Below are positions 40,519 through 52,193 of a stretch of 64,000 bases of DNA, one piece after another. Location of the stretch: NCBI RefSeq assembly GCF_001641265.1, contig NW_020167543.1, forward strand, positions 496,999 through 560,998, in the 5' to 3' direction. The stretch's first letter is position 1. The number at the start of each line of letters is the position of its first letter. The position numbers and the translations under genes were made by a program. Source of the stretch: Pseudogymnoascus destructans. Lineage: Eukaryota; Ascomycota; Leotiomycetes; Thelebolales; Thelebolaceae. The notes beneath the pieces were generated by a model that saw only the letters and a list, made by a program, of their open reading frames with translations, made no database searches and was not told the origin of the DNA.

Positions 40519-43035
40519 ATGGATCGGTGGAGCGAGGGGCGCCTGGCGTTGTTTGGAGCTCTGGGAGAGATTTGCGACCGTGTGGGAGACGACGATGCGA
40601 GAGGTTGGCCTCACCTTGCCCCCAATACCAATCATGGGATCACAGCTGACAGTAACCCTCCCGAAGGCCTTGCACAGTCCATAAAGAAGCCAAATGGCGC
40701 GACATTTATTCAAAAGCTCCGAGAGCTCCAGCAAAAGGCTGACATGGCCGATATTATCACAAAGGACAGCCATGCTGCCCGCATTCACCTAGCATTTCAT
40801 GATCCGAAAGTACTCGTCACGCAGCTCCAGGAATTGACGTGGAAGGCCCAAATACTCGATACTCTGCATAATAACGACAGCGATACCACTTCCACAAACG
40901 CCATCGCAGACCCAAGACTGAAGGAGTTGGCTGTCCGTCTCGAAACCCTGCGCGAAAAGGCCCAGCTATACGATAAGATTAATGGGGCTGCAAAGCCAGA
41001 CACCAGCGATATCCAAAGCCGACTCAACGACGCCTTGTCCGTTCGGAAAGAACTTATCTCCAGGTTGAGACGGGTCCGGGGAAACAGGGCCCAGTGGGTG
41101 CAATACGCACATAGCCTCTCAAAACGGCTCCAGAGAAGGGAAGCAACGTTGGCAGAGCACGGCTTGCTCAATGGGGTTCCTTTTCAAAACAAGGGCAGCG
41201 GATTGGAGTGTCCTACGGCCTCCGAACCAGAGATTATTAAAAAAGAGCCTCGAGCGACCGACCAATCGCGGGTTACACCAGACCTTGCGCCCCCAAGGCT
41301 GAATCGCTCTCTGTGCCTGCCAGGAACCACGGATGATAATGATCTTGATGGGGACACCATGGTGGGAACACCAAGTGCAAAAACCCCGAAGCCAGTGACG
41401 CTGCCTCACGCTCATGGGGAGCCACAAAGTGTTGTCAGGGCAGTACCGGAACGCGAGAAACCAACATCCTCTCATACGGACCCTCGAAGTAGTTCTGGAC
41501 GACCCGCACAACTCGATCTGTTCCACACCGCTGCAGTTGCTGCAGATGAACGGCAACAACTGCCACAACTTGCCCCCATGGAGGAAGTGTCGCTAGAGCG
41601 CGATGCGACCGCAAATAACTCTCCCGCCTCCTCACAGGAACACCACACAAGTTCGACACAAGGTGAGGCGGATGACGTGGGACTTGATCTACCCACTGGC
41701 CTTGACAATCACCCCGCAGTAACACCATTTACCAAATACCAAGTCGAGCCTTCGTCAGATCCTCCAGTTGTTGTATCGGCCAGGGCTGTACGGAAACGGA
41801 AGGCCCAGTCCTCGCCACAAAAGGTCAAGATCAAGACAGAGATCGAGCTCAACAGCCCGGTCGCTCTCTTCGGTCTCAGTACCTTGGAACCACAAGAGAG
41901 CTTGGACCTCGATGAAATTGGCCAGAAAACTATTACGCCAAAGAAGAAGCGGCGGGTTGACGATCCCGGGTTTGGTTTTTTGGGAGATGATGACACCGAT
42001 ACGGATTATTATCACTACAAGCATCCACCCGTATTCAATGACGGTATAATAAGGTCGCCCATTCTAGGGGAACCAACCACGCCGCATATAAACCCACGAC
42101 GGGATGCTCTGAGGATTGCTGCCTTGCAACCCAAAAGTTCTAATAAGCCGATCCTTCCTCGCACCTCAGCCAAGTATACACCTGCTAAACGCCTTAGACA
42201 TGCCGAGGCTCCAGGTGAAGTCCCCTTTGCAGAAGACGGCGAAAATGAATCACGGATAAACGCATCGGCACAAAATCGCAAGCTTCAGGGGACAAAGATT
42301 GATGCTTGTCAGCGGTTGTCATCTCTACTCAACACAACTCCGCCGAATAGTTCGGCATTCCAAACTCCCGGCAGTAATTCTAATAAGAGAACGCCACGCA
42401 CGGCTGGGCGTAGTCATCGTTCTACAGCAGAACGCGACAAAATAAGGGCGACAAAGCGCATAGAAGCATCCCGGTATGCTTACGAAGGTCCTGACGACGA
42501 ACCTTTTCGAGCAAGGCCGCTCTGGCGATTAGGCCTTGAGCATTTCAAGGTCAACCCAGATCATAATCAAGGGTATGACTATGCCTTTCGAGATGTCGTG
42601 AGGGGACGAGAACAACGAAAATGCCTTCCCGGGTGCACAAACCCAGAATGTTGTGGCAATGGATTCAGGAAGTTGGCCGAACTTACGACGGGTCAAGCGA
42701 GGAACCAGTCTTCAGACATGGACACTGAAGACGAGCATCTCCTGGAAGACTTTCTCGGTGGCAATATCCACAGGCTACAAGCTATGACTGCGGATGAAAG
42801 GCAGGAAACACTCATCCAGGCCAAAGCACGAGATCTCGCGAATAAGCATGGCAAGCATCGGCATGCGTTTGAGAGACGTCAGAGTCCACCAGGGTTTTGG
42901 AGAGCAGACTTTCCCACTACTCAGGAAGTTCAGTCTGACCGTGCGGAGGCTGCAGATTTTGAGAGGGAATTGGTTCGAAAGAGATATGAAGACGTCGTGC
43001 GCGGAGGAGGAAAGTGGATGTTTCGTGATGAATAA
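40519..43035 (+). CDS. Sae2/CtIP-family DNA repair protein (838 aa)
   Basis: The start is the ATG at 40519 (MDRWSEGRLALFGALGEICD). No intron is needed. The N-terminal third is helical with probable coiled coils (SRLRRVRGNRAQWVQYAHSL), as expected for tetramerisation. The middle is long, acidic and Ser/Pro/Thr-rich. The conserved Sae2/CtIP C-terminal domain is clear: PLWRLGLEHFKVNPDHNQGY near 690, the CxxC motif RKCLPGCTNPECCG (about 700-715), and RHAFERRQSPPGFWRADFPT (about 782-805). This family activates the Mre11 nuclease to start resection of double-strand breaks. Length is above budding-yeast Sae2 and close to fission-yeast-to-animal CtIP forms. Confidence 0.9.
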   Translation: MDRWSEGRLALFGALGEICDRVGDDDARGWPHLAPNTNHGITADSNPPEGLAQSIKKPNGATFIQKLRELQQKADMADIITKDSHAARIHLAFHDPKVLVTQLQELTWKAQILDTLHNNDSDTTSTNAIADPRLKELAVRLETLREKAQLYDKINGAAKPDTSDIQSRLNDALSVRKELISRLRRVRGNRAQWVQYAHSLSKRLQRREATLAEHGLLNGVPFQNKGSGLECPTASEPEIIKKEPRATDQSRVTPDLAPPRLNRSLCLPGTTDDNDLDGDTMVGTPSAKTPKPVTLPHAHGEPQSVVRAVPEREKPTSSHTDPRSSSGRPAQLDLFHTAAVAADERQQLPQLAPMEEVSLERDATANNSPASSQEHHTSSTQGEADDVGLDLPTGLDNHPAVTPFTKYQVEPSSDPPVVVSARAVRKRKAQSSPQKVKIKTEIELNSPVALFGLSTLEPQESLDLDEIGQKTITPKKKRRVDDPGFGFLGDDDTDTDYYHYKHPPVFNDGIIRSPILGEPTTPHINPRRDALRIAALQPKSSNKPILPRTSAKYTPAKRLRHAEAPGEVPFAEDGENESRINASAQNRKLQGTKIDACQRLSSLLNTTPPNSSAFQTPGSNSNKRTPRTAGRSHRSTAERDKIRATKRIEASRYAYEGPDDEPFRARPLWRLGLEHFKVNPDHNQGYDYAFRDVVRGREQRKCLPGCTNPECCGNGFRKLAELTTGQARNQSSDMDTEDEHLLEDFLGGNIHRLQAMTADERQETLIQAKARDLANKHGKHRHAFERRQSPPGFWRADFPTTQEVQSDRAEAADFERELVRKRYEDVVRGGGKWMFRDE

Positions 43036-43454
43036 GCTTTGATATCCAGGCATTCGGGCCACAGTATAGACTAGAATTGCTACTACTGTCATGTATCTGA
43101 ACTGCATGTCAATAATACAATATTAATACCTTCAGAAGTGCAATTATTCCTGTGTTCTGGACATTAAATTTGATTTTTGATTTGTCTACGATAATTCTCA
43201 TCCAGCGGTCCTCAGCGACCACGTGAAGTGTGGCTGTGAGATGGGACCCCTCCTACTCTCCGTAGTTGCTTAACTTATGTGTACCCACCAGAAACCACGC
43301 TAAGCCTGGAATTAACGGATGCCGTCAACGTCGCGCTCCGGATGCAAGGGAATAAAGCAACAATCTTCGAACATAGTCCATTATCAGTTCGAATTCGCAT
43401 TCGCCCTACATTGATATCGATCGCGCAGTGCCGGCCGCACATCTCATCGATACC
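43036..43454. other. Intergenic between Sae2-like and Cdc50-like genes
   Basis: 419 bp holding the Sae2 3' UTR and the Cdc50 promoter. A CACGTG (E-box-like) occurs near 43220. Confidence 0.5.
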
Positions 43455-44967
43455 ATGGCGGACACAGGACCAGAATTAGATCATGACGACTCCATCTCCT
43501 CCCAAGACCCCCATAACAAGAAGACCAAGAAGATAAAGAACAGGAGACCAGCAAGTGCGTCTACGGACCCCCCGGCGATGAAATAATCGAAGATGTAGGA
43601 CTGCGCTGACCCAGGACAACAGATACGGCGTTCAGACAACAACGACTGAAGGCATGGCAGTAAGTCGAAGACCCTTATTCGCCTCGACGACCCCTCGAGC
43701 TGATACGAGACCACAGGCCAATTCTCACACCGAAAACCGTACTACCTCTCTTCTTTGCCATTGGCATAATCTTCGCACCCATCGGGGGGGCGTTGTTGTA
43801 CGCCAGCGCACAGGTATGCAGTCGAAATCTTTCAAAGGGTTTCCTGTCGCAAGATAAACTGACAAGATACAATATAGGTCCAGGAGATCAGCCTTGACTA
43901 CACAAACTGCTTCGACCAGGCGCCAAACACAACGAAGATAAATGAAGAAATGCCCAAGGGGCTGGCGACCTGGCATTTCCACGACATGGTGAACACGGCC
44001 CCGAAAGCGCTTTGGGCTAAGCAAACAATCTCTTACACCTTTCCGAATGGAGTGGTACTGGACAATGTCACGCAGTGCTCTCTCGTTTTTGATATTCCAG
44101 CGCCGATGAATCCTCCGGTCCTCTTTTACTACCGTCTCACAGACTTCTACCAAAACCATCGCCGTTACGTCAAGTCCTTCCAGGCGGATCAGTTGCGTGG
44201 GGACGCCGTTGACAGCGCCACCATCGAATCGTCGCTCTGCGACCCCCTGCGCCTCGACCTACGCGGTCGCCCTTACTACCCCTGCGGGCTGATTGCCAAC
44301 TCCATGTTCAACGATACATATACCTCACCTCTTCTCCAGAATGTACAAGGCGGAAACGGCGAGTCTAAAGTGTACCAGATGAAGAACAATAGTGGAATTG
44401 CTTGGGACAGTGACAAGAAGCTATATGGGAAGACAAAATACAAGCTAGACCAAATCGCGGTCCCACCGAACTGGGTGATGAGATGGGGAAACAGCTCGGA
44501 CTATACTGAGGCACATCCCCCACCAGACCTGGAGAACGATCAGGCATTCCAGGTGTGGATGCGCACGGCGGGTCTCCCGACATTCAGCAAGCTGGCCCAG
44601 AGAAATGACGATGACGTTATGATTACCGGAACATACCAGGTGGATATCAACCATTTCTTCCCAGCTAATATATATGGCGGCACCAAATCGATCATTATCT
44701 CCACGCGCACGGTTATCGGAGGCCGTAACCCCTACCTTGGCATTGCCTTTGTCGTCGTTGGCGGACTGTGCATCCTCCTGGGTGCCATCTTCACGGTCAC
44801 TCATCTCATTAAGCCAAGGTACCGTACATTCGCATTATCCCCCCACGCAGTTCCAGATATTAATTGCAAATAGAAAACTCGGCGACCACACATACCTCTC
44901 GTGGAACAACGACCAGCCCAGCACTGCGACGACGACAGGCCGTGAGGGCGGGCGTGAAGGGGCTTGA
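43455..44967 (+). CDS. Cdc50/Lem3-family subunit of P4-ATPase lipid flippases (422 aa, five exons)
   Basis: Exons 43455-43554, 43623-43659, 43717-43813, 43878-44818 and 44874-44967 join in frame. Family landmarks: [20 protein letters not shown] across exons 1-3; first membrane helix [20 protein letters not shown]; ectodomain with [13 protein letters not shown], cysteine pairs and several N-glycosylation sequons (NTT, NVT, NDT, NSS); [20 protein letters not shown]; second membrane helix [19 protein letters not shown]; and a short cytosolic tail HTYLSWNND. Cdc50 proteins fold and escort flippase ATPases (Drs2/Dnf type) and are needed for phospholipid transport in Golgi, endosome and plasma membrane. 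Continuing past the last donor (44819) would give a spurious tail. Confidence 0.93.
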
Positions 44968-45314
44968 GCGGTGGGTTAGTGCCAATTGTACATTATGATC
45001 ATGATTCATCCTTTTCCTCATCGTTCGGCGCGGTTGGTCTGTTTCTGGGTTTTGGGTTTCGACACCATACGTGTTGGGGAGATGAGGTTACTTCCTAGTT
45101 GTTAAAAATAGTTATTCAGTCGATGAGAATTTATAGATGCGCAAGACCACGTAGTAGCTGATCGATTTTCGCCCGTTATTATTCTATCTTACAAATTGCA
45201 TGCGCCGCTATGTGTGTCAAACGCCTTTCTCCGCCGATCACCCCGTAGTCCAGATAGATATCCGCCAATTTGGAGTCAAGAGTAAACAGAGTCTCTTTGG
45301 TCCATCGCCCGTGC
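44968..45314. other. Convergent 3' flanks of Cdc50-like and Spt16 genes
   Basis: The two genes end facing each other with 347 bp between stops. No other feature was seen. Confidence 0.5.
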
Positions 45315-48300
45315 TCAATGCTTCCTCTTCTTCTTTGGCGCATCATCCTCGCTGTGCCCGCCTTCTCTATCCTTCCTCTTGGCCTTCGCTTCCAGCTCGT
45401 CCCAGTCATCGCCCTCTTCCTCATCACTTGCTTCGCTGCCATCTTCAGACGCCTCTGCACTAGCCTCTTCATCAAAGTCGCTGTCGTCCTCCGAGCTCTC
45501 CTCGCTGGCCGCAAGTTCTGAGTCAGACATCTCAAACGCAGACTCTTCAGATTCGTCATCCGCATCTTCTTGGTCCGATTCAGTAGCGAGGAAGGACCAT
45601 CCGCCGTCCGCAAAGAAGGCATGGGGGTCTGCCGTCACGGTCTTCATGATCGTAGGCCAGTTCAGGTTGAGAGGGCCATCGCTGAAGGGGATGTTGACTG
45701 AATCGAGCCACTCTTTGACGTTTTCGAGTGACTCGACTGGGATTGTGTTGATGTGTGCTGGAGCCCGGTGGAAATCCTTGAACACAAACACCATGTCGAA
45801 GTTCTTTAGGCCGAATTGGACACGTTCGAGATGCGCAATCTCGATATCATCCAGAGTAATGACCATGAAGGGTGGCTCAGTGAGCTGCACCAAACAGTCG
45901 GTAGACGGCTGGCAGAAAACGTTGGACCTGTATGGCACACCGTTGAATCCAAGCTCACGGAAGGGGATATCAACGTCGACATTCTCACTCTTCCCGGCAT
46001 CGGCGATCTTCTGAGCGAAAAGCTGGAACTGGCGATCAAGCTCAGCACGGCGGCGGCGTTCCTCTTGCTCAGCCTCAAATTCCTCCTCATCGCCATACCT
46101 GTACTTGCGCTTTCTGTTTCCAGTCTCATCGAATTGAATATCTGTAGCTTCACGGTAGAATTGAACATCCTTGGTCTTCTTCTTCCCAATGAGAATGGGG
46201 TCCTTGAGATGAACATGAATGATCACGATTAGTTCATGCTGGCAAGGCTGGAAAAAGAGATGCTTGACGTTGCTAAAAAGGATATCCACACGATGGGCAG
46301 GGTTGAGTGGCGACTGGTAACGGAGACCGTTTTGATGGATCTCAACCTTTCCTGGCACGCGCTTTCCGTCCATTACTGGACGGATGAACACGTTGTCCAT
46401 GACATTTGGTCGGCGATCTATTCCATGTTAGCAATGGCTCGCTGGATTGGCACCGATTTGACGTACTCCTGATCTCAACGAGTTTATCCTGCTCCACTAC
46501 ATCCTCCATCTCTTTCTTCTCCTGTTCACGCTTTGCTGCGTCTCGCTTCATGTTGCCAATTTGATTGGCAATATCTTGTAGGCGATCTCCATCGTGCGAG
46601 CGAAACGTGAGACTGCGAACAAAATGCGCTGAGGCATCCTCAAACGGTTGATCATCCTTCCTACCAACACCTTGGCCAGGCGAAAGGAAGTTCACTCGGA
46701 GGTATGAGAAGTCTCCCTCGTCACTTTTGCTAGCGTTCTTGATCGTCTGGATGTGGAAGGGCACAGGTCTTCCCATAATGGGGAGAACGACGGTTGAGTT
46801 CTTCTGATCCATGACTATTGCGAGGTCGCGAACCTTTGGCGGGAACTGGTTGTCGCGCTTGTATGATTCAAAGCGCTTGAACTTCTTCACAGCAACGCCG
46901 TTCTTGCTGTCAGTCGCCTCGGCATATCTCGCAAGGCCTTCTTCTTGCTTCTTTTGCGCCAGCTCTTTTTGATGCTCACGTCTTCGAGCCTCGGCGCCCT
47001 CATCTGCCTGTGTTGTTCGCTCTGCGCGAAGTTTGCTCTTGACAATGTTTGTGGTTGCCACAGCGCCAACCTTGGAGTCTTTCTTCTCCTTGGGTTTTGG
47101 TGCCGGCTCTGCTTCCTCGTCGTCTTTGAAGAAGAATGAAGTGGCGTCTAGATCTGACGGAGCATCGCCAGTGAAAACGACTGCGTCCGACGCTGCCACG
47201 CGGACGGTGTCCGAGAGAACTAAAGAGTAAACCTTGCTCTTCTTGTCCTGCGGAGAGGGGTTTTCGATGTCGTTGAAGCCAGTGGTCACGCAGAGTGTCA
47301 TACCATCTTTCAGCGTCCGGGTGCTCTTCCCGTTAAGAAGCAACGTCGAGTCCTTCGTCTCGATACCAATACCTGCACCCACGTTCCTGAGGAAGTTCTT
47401 CTCCAGCTCCGGTTTCTTCGCCCTGACTAACGACATTGCCTTGCTATAAATCTCCTTGACCACTGCGCCATCGCGAGTTTCCTTGAGAACCAATGCATGA
47501 ACGGCAAGGAGCAACTTGTAGTTGCTCTCCTGGGACTTATTTGGGTCCACAAGGTAGGTACGTGCAATCATGGAGCAGTATGTCTTGTATCGAAGCCCCA
47601 CAGTGGCAAGAATGACGCCGGCGTGTAGATTCTCGTCATCGGTCTGCGCTGACATTTTCAGGTCGAATTTCCCGCCGCTCTGGATGATCGGCCCATGTGT
47701 CCAATCAAGTTGTCCTGGCTCGAAGTCCGTTGGCATCTTCTGGTTGTTGGGCAATTGGACGGTGGTCCAGAACTTCGTATCGTCAATCTTGTTATCAATC
47801 TTCGTCGCCAAGGTGCTGTGCTTCACCTTCTTGTCTTCGTCCAGGATATTCGACATCTCTTCGACAAAGTATGGGTTCATCAAAGCAATGCATGCTTTGG
47901 AAGCGTTTCTCATGGCGCGTAGCTCGTTCTCGTCTTTGACTGCAAGGGCAGCTGCGGAAATTGCAGGCGCCACATCCACCTCCTCCACATCCTTCGAAAT
48001 ATCACCGTAGACCCTTTTCCATTCATCGATAAAGGGTCCGTTGGAGGTGTCCTTGGAAAGAACGCCGACTTTTTTCTGTGGTCGGATCGTCAGCTGCTGT
48101 AGATGTGCCACAGTGTCGGTTTGAACTTACACCAGCAGATTTGATCACATCTGTGATCTTCTGGAAAAGCTTCTCGTTTTGGTCGGCATCCTTGCCTCGC
48201 ACGAGGACCTCCAGGGGGATCTTGCCGCCTTTCAAAGGCTCCAAATGTTTGGCTGGTACATGTCAGTTTGGATGACCTCAAGGTAAATGTAGGAATTGGA

Positions 48301-48620
48301 AGCTCACCTTTCTTTGCCGTGGTAACAACGTAGAGGGTATCAAGAGTGAAAAGGAACAGAGTTGCTGGGAACTCATATCCCAAAAGCCAGAACTAGATAG
48401 GTCAGCGAATTTCTTGTCCAACAGCCGTATTCTGATCGCGTACATGAATGGCGTTGTTTTTCTGAAACTGTGCGCTCTCCTCAGTCTTGCCCATGAGGAT
48501 GAGTACACTCGAAGCACCGCCGAATACAATGTCGCCAGAACGCTTGTCGGCCTTCCATGATGAGACGAAGTGGCCGAGTCGCTCCTGGAACAGCTGGCTG
48601 TCAATCTTGATCTCTGCCAT
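45315..48620 (-). CDS. SPT16: FACT complex subunit Spt16 (1031 aa, five exons)
   Basis: Minus-strand exons 48620-48444, 48392-48308, 48252-48131, 48075-46467 and 46417-45315 join in frame. The N-terminal aminopeptidase-like domain runs from [20 protein letters not shown] through [20 protein letters not shown] to the long fourth exon ([20 protein letters not shown]). The middle region carries [15 protein letters not shown] and the histone-binding PH-like domain ([40 protein letters not shown]). The acidic tail ([20 protein letters not shown]) binds H2A-H2B. A Lys/Arg-rich end follows. With Pob3, Spt16 reorganises nucleosomes during transcription and replication. Length agrees with the family (about 1030). 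The promoter is shared divergently with the DUF2462 gene. Confidence 0.96.
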
Positions 48621-48944
48621 GATGATGTCGAGCTTCAGCAGTGGCAGAGGAAGAAGTTGAAGATTGGTTGAAGAAAGTCGCGCGGTGGTGAGATGAGGCA
48701 GTTGTAAAGTGGTTTCGCGACGACGTGATGCGCTAAGCCGCGTTGGGGCGTGAAATTGAATGGGATCACGTGCAATTCACTTGGCCACTGGCCTAGCCTG
48801 CATTTTAGCGTTTTAGTGGGGAAGAAACATTTCTAAATTTTGGCGCTGTTTTTCGAGGTGGGAGCGATATGAGTCCGCACAACTGCGCACTCCTCACCAC
48901 GACGACTACTTTGGAGAGAATTCACTATTGCTAGTGGACGAACG
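48621..48944. promoter_or_regulatory. Divergent promoter between SPT16 and DUF2462 gene
   Basis: 324 bp between opposite start codons. A CACGTG lies at about 48768, near the middle. Confidence 0.55.
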
Positions 48945-49267
48945 ATGGCTCAAGGAGAAATCAAGTCGAAGCTGGGTTCGGCAAAGGGCAAAAAGCCAGG
49001 CGTCGACGCAAAGAAGGGTAAACGCACTATTGCGCCCAAGCGGAAAGACCTCGTCAAGAATGCAAGAATGATCAAGGTATGCGACGTGATATCTCTACGG
49101 TGGTTTGCATAAACTAACAGACGTAGAAACACTCGGGTGGTCTCACGGCCATGACTGAAAGAACTTTGGGCTCAAAGGCTGGACATTTGGAGCTCTTGAA
49201 GGGTGGGAAGAAGAACAAGGACATGAAGGCAGATGTGCCCAAGGGAGGGTCGAAGAAGTTTGGCTGA
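48945..49267 (+). CDS. Small basic DUF2462/UPF0390-type protein (90 aa)
   Basis: Exons 48945-49076 and 49127-49267 join in phase 0 over a 50-nt intron (GTATGC, CTAAC, GTAG). The protein begins [20 protein letters not shown] and continues [20 protein letters not shown], very basic throughout. The pattern fits the conserved small eukaryotic UPF0390/DUF2462 family (yeast YLR363W-A), thought to be nucleolar; the function is unclear. The acceptor must be ACGTAG at 49126, because the earlier CAG would put TAG in frame. Confidence 0.82.
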
Positions 49268-50133
49268 GCGGCTTTTCGGATTTGGTGTCCGCCATATCTA
49301 TGCGCCATATCCCAATCACCGTCAGCATGGTACCACAGATGAGCCCCAAGAGAGCGGTTAAGAAGACTGGTGATGGGAAAACACAAGGCCCTGACAAACT
49401 GAGGCATCAAACCATCCGAAAGACTACAGAGCGACGGGACTGTTACCGCCGAGAACCTATGCATAACGCCCACTACGAGAAAGTTGCAGCCGAAACGAAC
49501 AAAAAGTTGGGCCTACACAGCTCTCGTCAGCTCGAGGGATTCGGTCGCGGGGTTCTCTGGTGCAAAATATAGTAGTTCGCATCCACAAGGTGACGGAATT
49601 GGTCTCCATAATGGGCTAGAATTTGATCTATAATCCTTCAATACACATTGTCCCAGGTGTTACAGGTTGCAAGCCACTGTGAATATGAATATGAATATGT
49701 AATATGTATCGGTGCTACTCTACACGAACCGCAAAAACTGCATCTTGTTCCTGCCGTCGTTTTCGTTTTCGTATTCTTAAAAGCGAACTTATCCCCCACG
49801 GCCCCATCCTCCACTATGGATTTGCTGCAAATATATCCAAATAGGAAAACAAACTGTCTGGCTACATAACCCATAGCCTTCGATATACTGTATGTATGCT
49901 GTGGACAAATTCCTTGTCACAATCTTGGCTGTGGGTGTAAACGAAGCAAACCTGCCAATTAAATTGTCGACTCTTGGCTCGGATCCATTGTTTACGCGCT
50001 TGTCCCTGTACAAGCGGACTGCACAAGTCGTGTCCACTTCCCCTACTTTTTTATACATGTCAAGAACCCCCCTCCTTGAGGCTGTTTTGGCGACTCGTGG
50101 CTTTACTTAAGAAGCTTCATCACTCCTGCAGAG
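49268..50133. other. Intergenic, no supported gene
   Basis: A short plus-strand ORF (49282-49572) follows the DUF2462 stop but has no motif, and is probably 3' UTR. A TATGAA repeat lies near 49680. The last 100 bases are the ERG4 promoter side. Confidence 0.45.
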
Positions 50134-51952
50134 ATGTCGTCTGGACGTTATTCACTACGGGCTACGCCAAAGTAAGTCCTCTGCGAGGGTTCACAATTCC
50201 ATTGACACTTACTGACCACCTAGCAGAAAGACGAGCCACCCGGACTTCGTAGAGACTCCTGCTGCGCGTAGATCCAATCGCCGCAAATCACAATTCCCCG
50301 AGGACGAAGGCGAAGACCCTGCGCCTGCCACCGAAAGCATAAAACGCGATAGCCTCGAGCCACGACGAACAACGCGTGGGAGCAGCATGGCGCGATCGTA
50401 TTCTGGAGAGGTGTCGCCCGCCGTGCCCAATGGCAATGGCAACGCCAATGGCAATGGGCAGGTCACGAACCGTCGTGCTAAGGCTACGGATGGCTCTGCG
50501 ACGAATGGCTCCGACGCGTCGGAAAAGATTATGGCAGTTGAAGGGTGGCAACCAGGGTTGGACCCTAAGATAGACTACAGCGGCCATATGGAATTCGGGG
50601 GTTCAGTTGGCGTCACTACCATGATGATTGGATTCCCGACCCTGATGTACTACATGTGGATTGGGGCAACATATTACGATGGAAAGTTTCCCACACCTGA
50701 GCCTGACGAGAGCTTTGTCGATTTCGCCAAGCACATGGGCAATCTGGTGTACGAAGGCGCGTTTCCGTCGCTGAAGGCCTGGACCATGTACTGGGTATTC
50801 TTCGTCGCAGAGGGGGCTTGCTACTGCTTGCTTCCAGGTGTTTACGGTTACGGCAAGCCTCTACCTCACGCTGGCGGAAAGCAGTTGAAATATTACTGCT
50901 CGGCAGTGGCTTCGCTCTACACCACGGCCATTGTTATGGCTGGCCTCCACTTCTCTGGCATCTTCCCACTTTACACTATCCTTGACGAGTTCGGACCGCT
51001 CATGTCGGTGGGAATCTTGACCGGATTTCTCGTCTCGATTGTTGCCTATGTCTCGGCACTGCTCCGCGGCGCCCAGCACAGAATGACGGGCTACCCCCTC
51101 TACGACTTTTTCATGGGTGCTGAGCTTAACCCCAGAATGTTTGGGATTCTCGATTTCAAGATGTTCTTCGAGGTCAGGATCCCATGGTACTTCCTACTCC
51201 TCCTGTCATCTGCTACGGCCGCAAGGCAGTACGAGAACTACGGCTATGTCTCCGGCGAGGTGTGGTTCCTTATCATGGCCCACTACCTGTACGCGAATGC
51301 ATGTTCCAAGGGCGAGGAGCTGATCATCAGCACTTGGGATATGTACTTTGAGAAGTGGGGCTTCATGCTTATCTTTTGGAACTTGGCGGGCGTGCCCATG
51401 ACTTACTGTCACTGCATCCTGTACCTTGCAAACCATCACCCTGACACCTACCGCTGGAACCCATATGCCCTTGGTGCCCTGTTCGTCACATACCTCTTCG
51501 TCTACTGGGTTTGGGATACGACCAACAGCCAAAAGAACCGTTTCCGTGCCGAGGAGACCGGAAAACAGGTCATCCGTAAGGCATTCCCACAGCTTCCATG
51601 GCAGGCTATCAAGAACCCAAGGGTGATCAGGACAAAAGATGGCCACAGGATCCTGGTTGACGGCTGGTATGGCAAGGCTCGCAAGATTCACTACACCTGC
51701 GACTTGTTCTTTGCTCTATCGTGGGGCTTGATCACTGGCTTCAGCAGCCCATTCCCGTGGTTTTACCCGGTCTTCTTCGCAGGCATGATTTCACACCGAG
51801 CGTTGAGAGATATTCAGAAGTGTAGAGCAAAGTATGGGGACGCGTGGCTGGAGTATGAGAAACTCGTTCCATATCTTTTCATTCCGGTAAGCAGTGTTCA
51901 CTTTGTCCCCCAACGCTGTTCTGATTCTAACTTGTTGCAGTATGTCATTTAA
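50134..51952 (+). CDS. ERG4: Delta24(28)-sterol reductase, last step of ergosterol synthesis (569 aa, three exons)
   Basis: Exons 50134-50171, 50227-51886 and 51941-51952 join in frame. The last exon encodes only YVI and the stop, which completes the family's C-terminus FIPYVI. The N-terminus is a hydrophilic cytosolic leader ([14 protein letters not shown]). About eight to nine membrane helices follow, with the ERG4/ERG24 signatures [60 protein letters not shown] and [20 protein letters not shown]. Erg4 reduces the C24(28) double bond of the side chain with NADPH in the ER. The distinct [12 protein letters not shown] and [18 protein letters not shown] segments argue for Erg4 over Erg24. Confidence 0.94.
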
Positions 51953-52193
51953 TCTGTTCTGGCCTCGCTGGCTGTATTATTATTACCTTCTAGGGGAGAT
52001 AAATTCGAGTTTAATGAGGTGATAATAGTTGATTAGTTGTAGATATAATTCTGTGTCTGTCAAAGTAGCACAGGTAAATATAATTACATTAAAACATAAT
52101 AATGTAGAGAAACATATGACTGCTGTTATAGATCTTTCTCACTCGGCTAGTTTATATGAATTTTGTAAGGGACAAGTGAATTTCGTGTAATCG
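51953..52193. other. 3' flank of ERG4, hAT target site
   Basis: AT-rich sequence with no gene. It ends in AATCG, repeated on the far side of the hAT element. Confidence 0.6.
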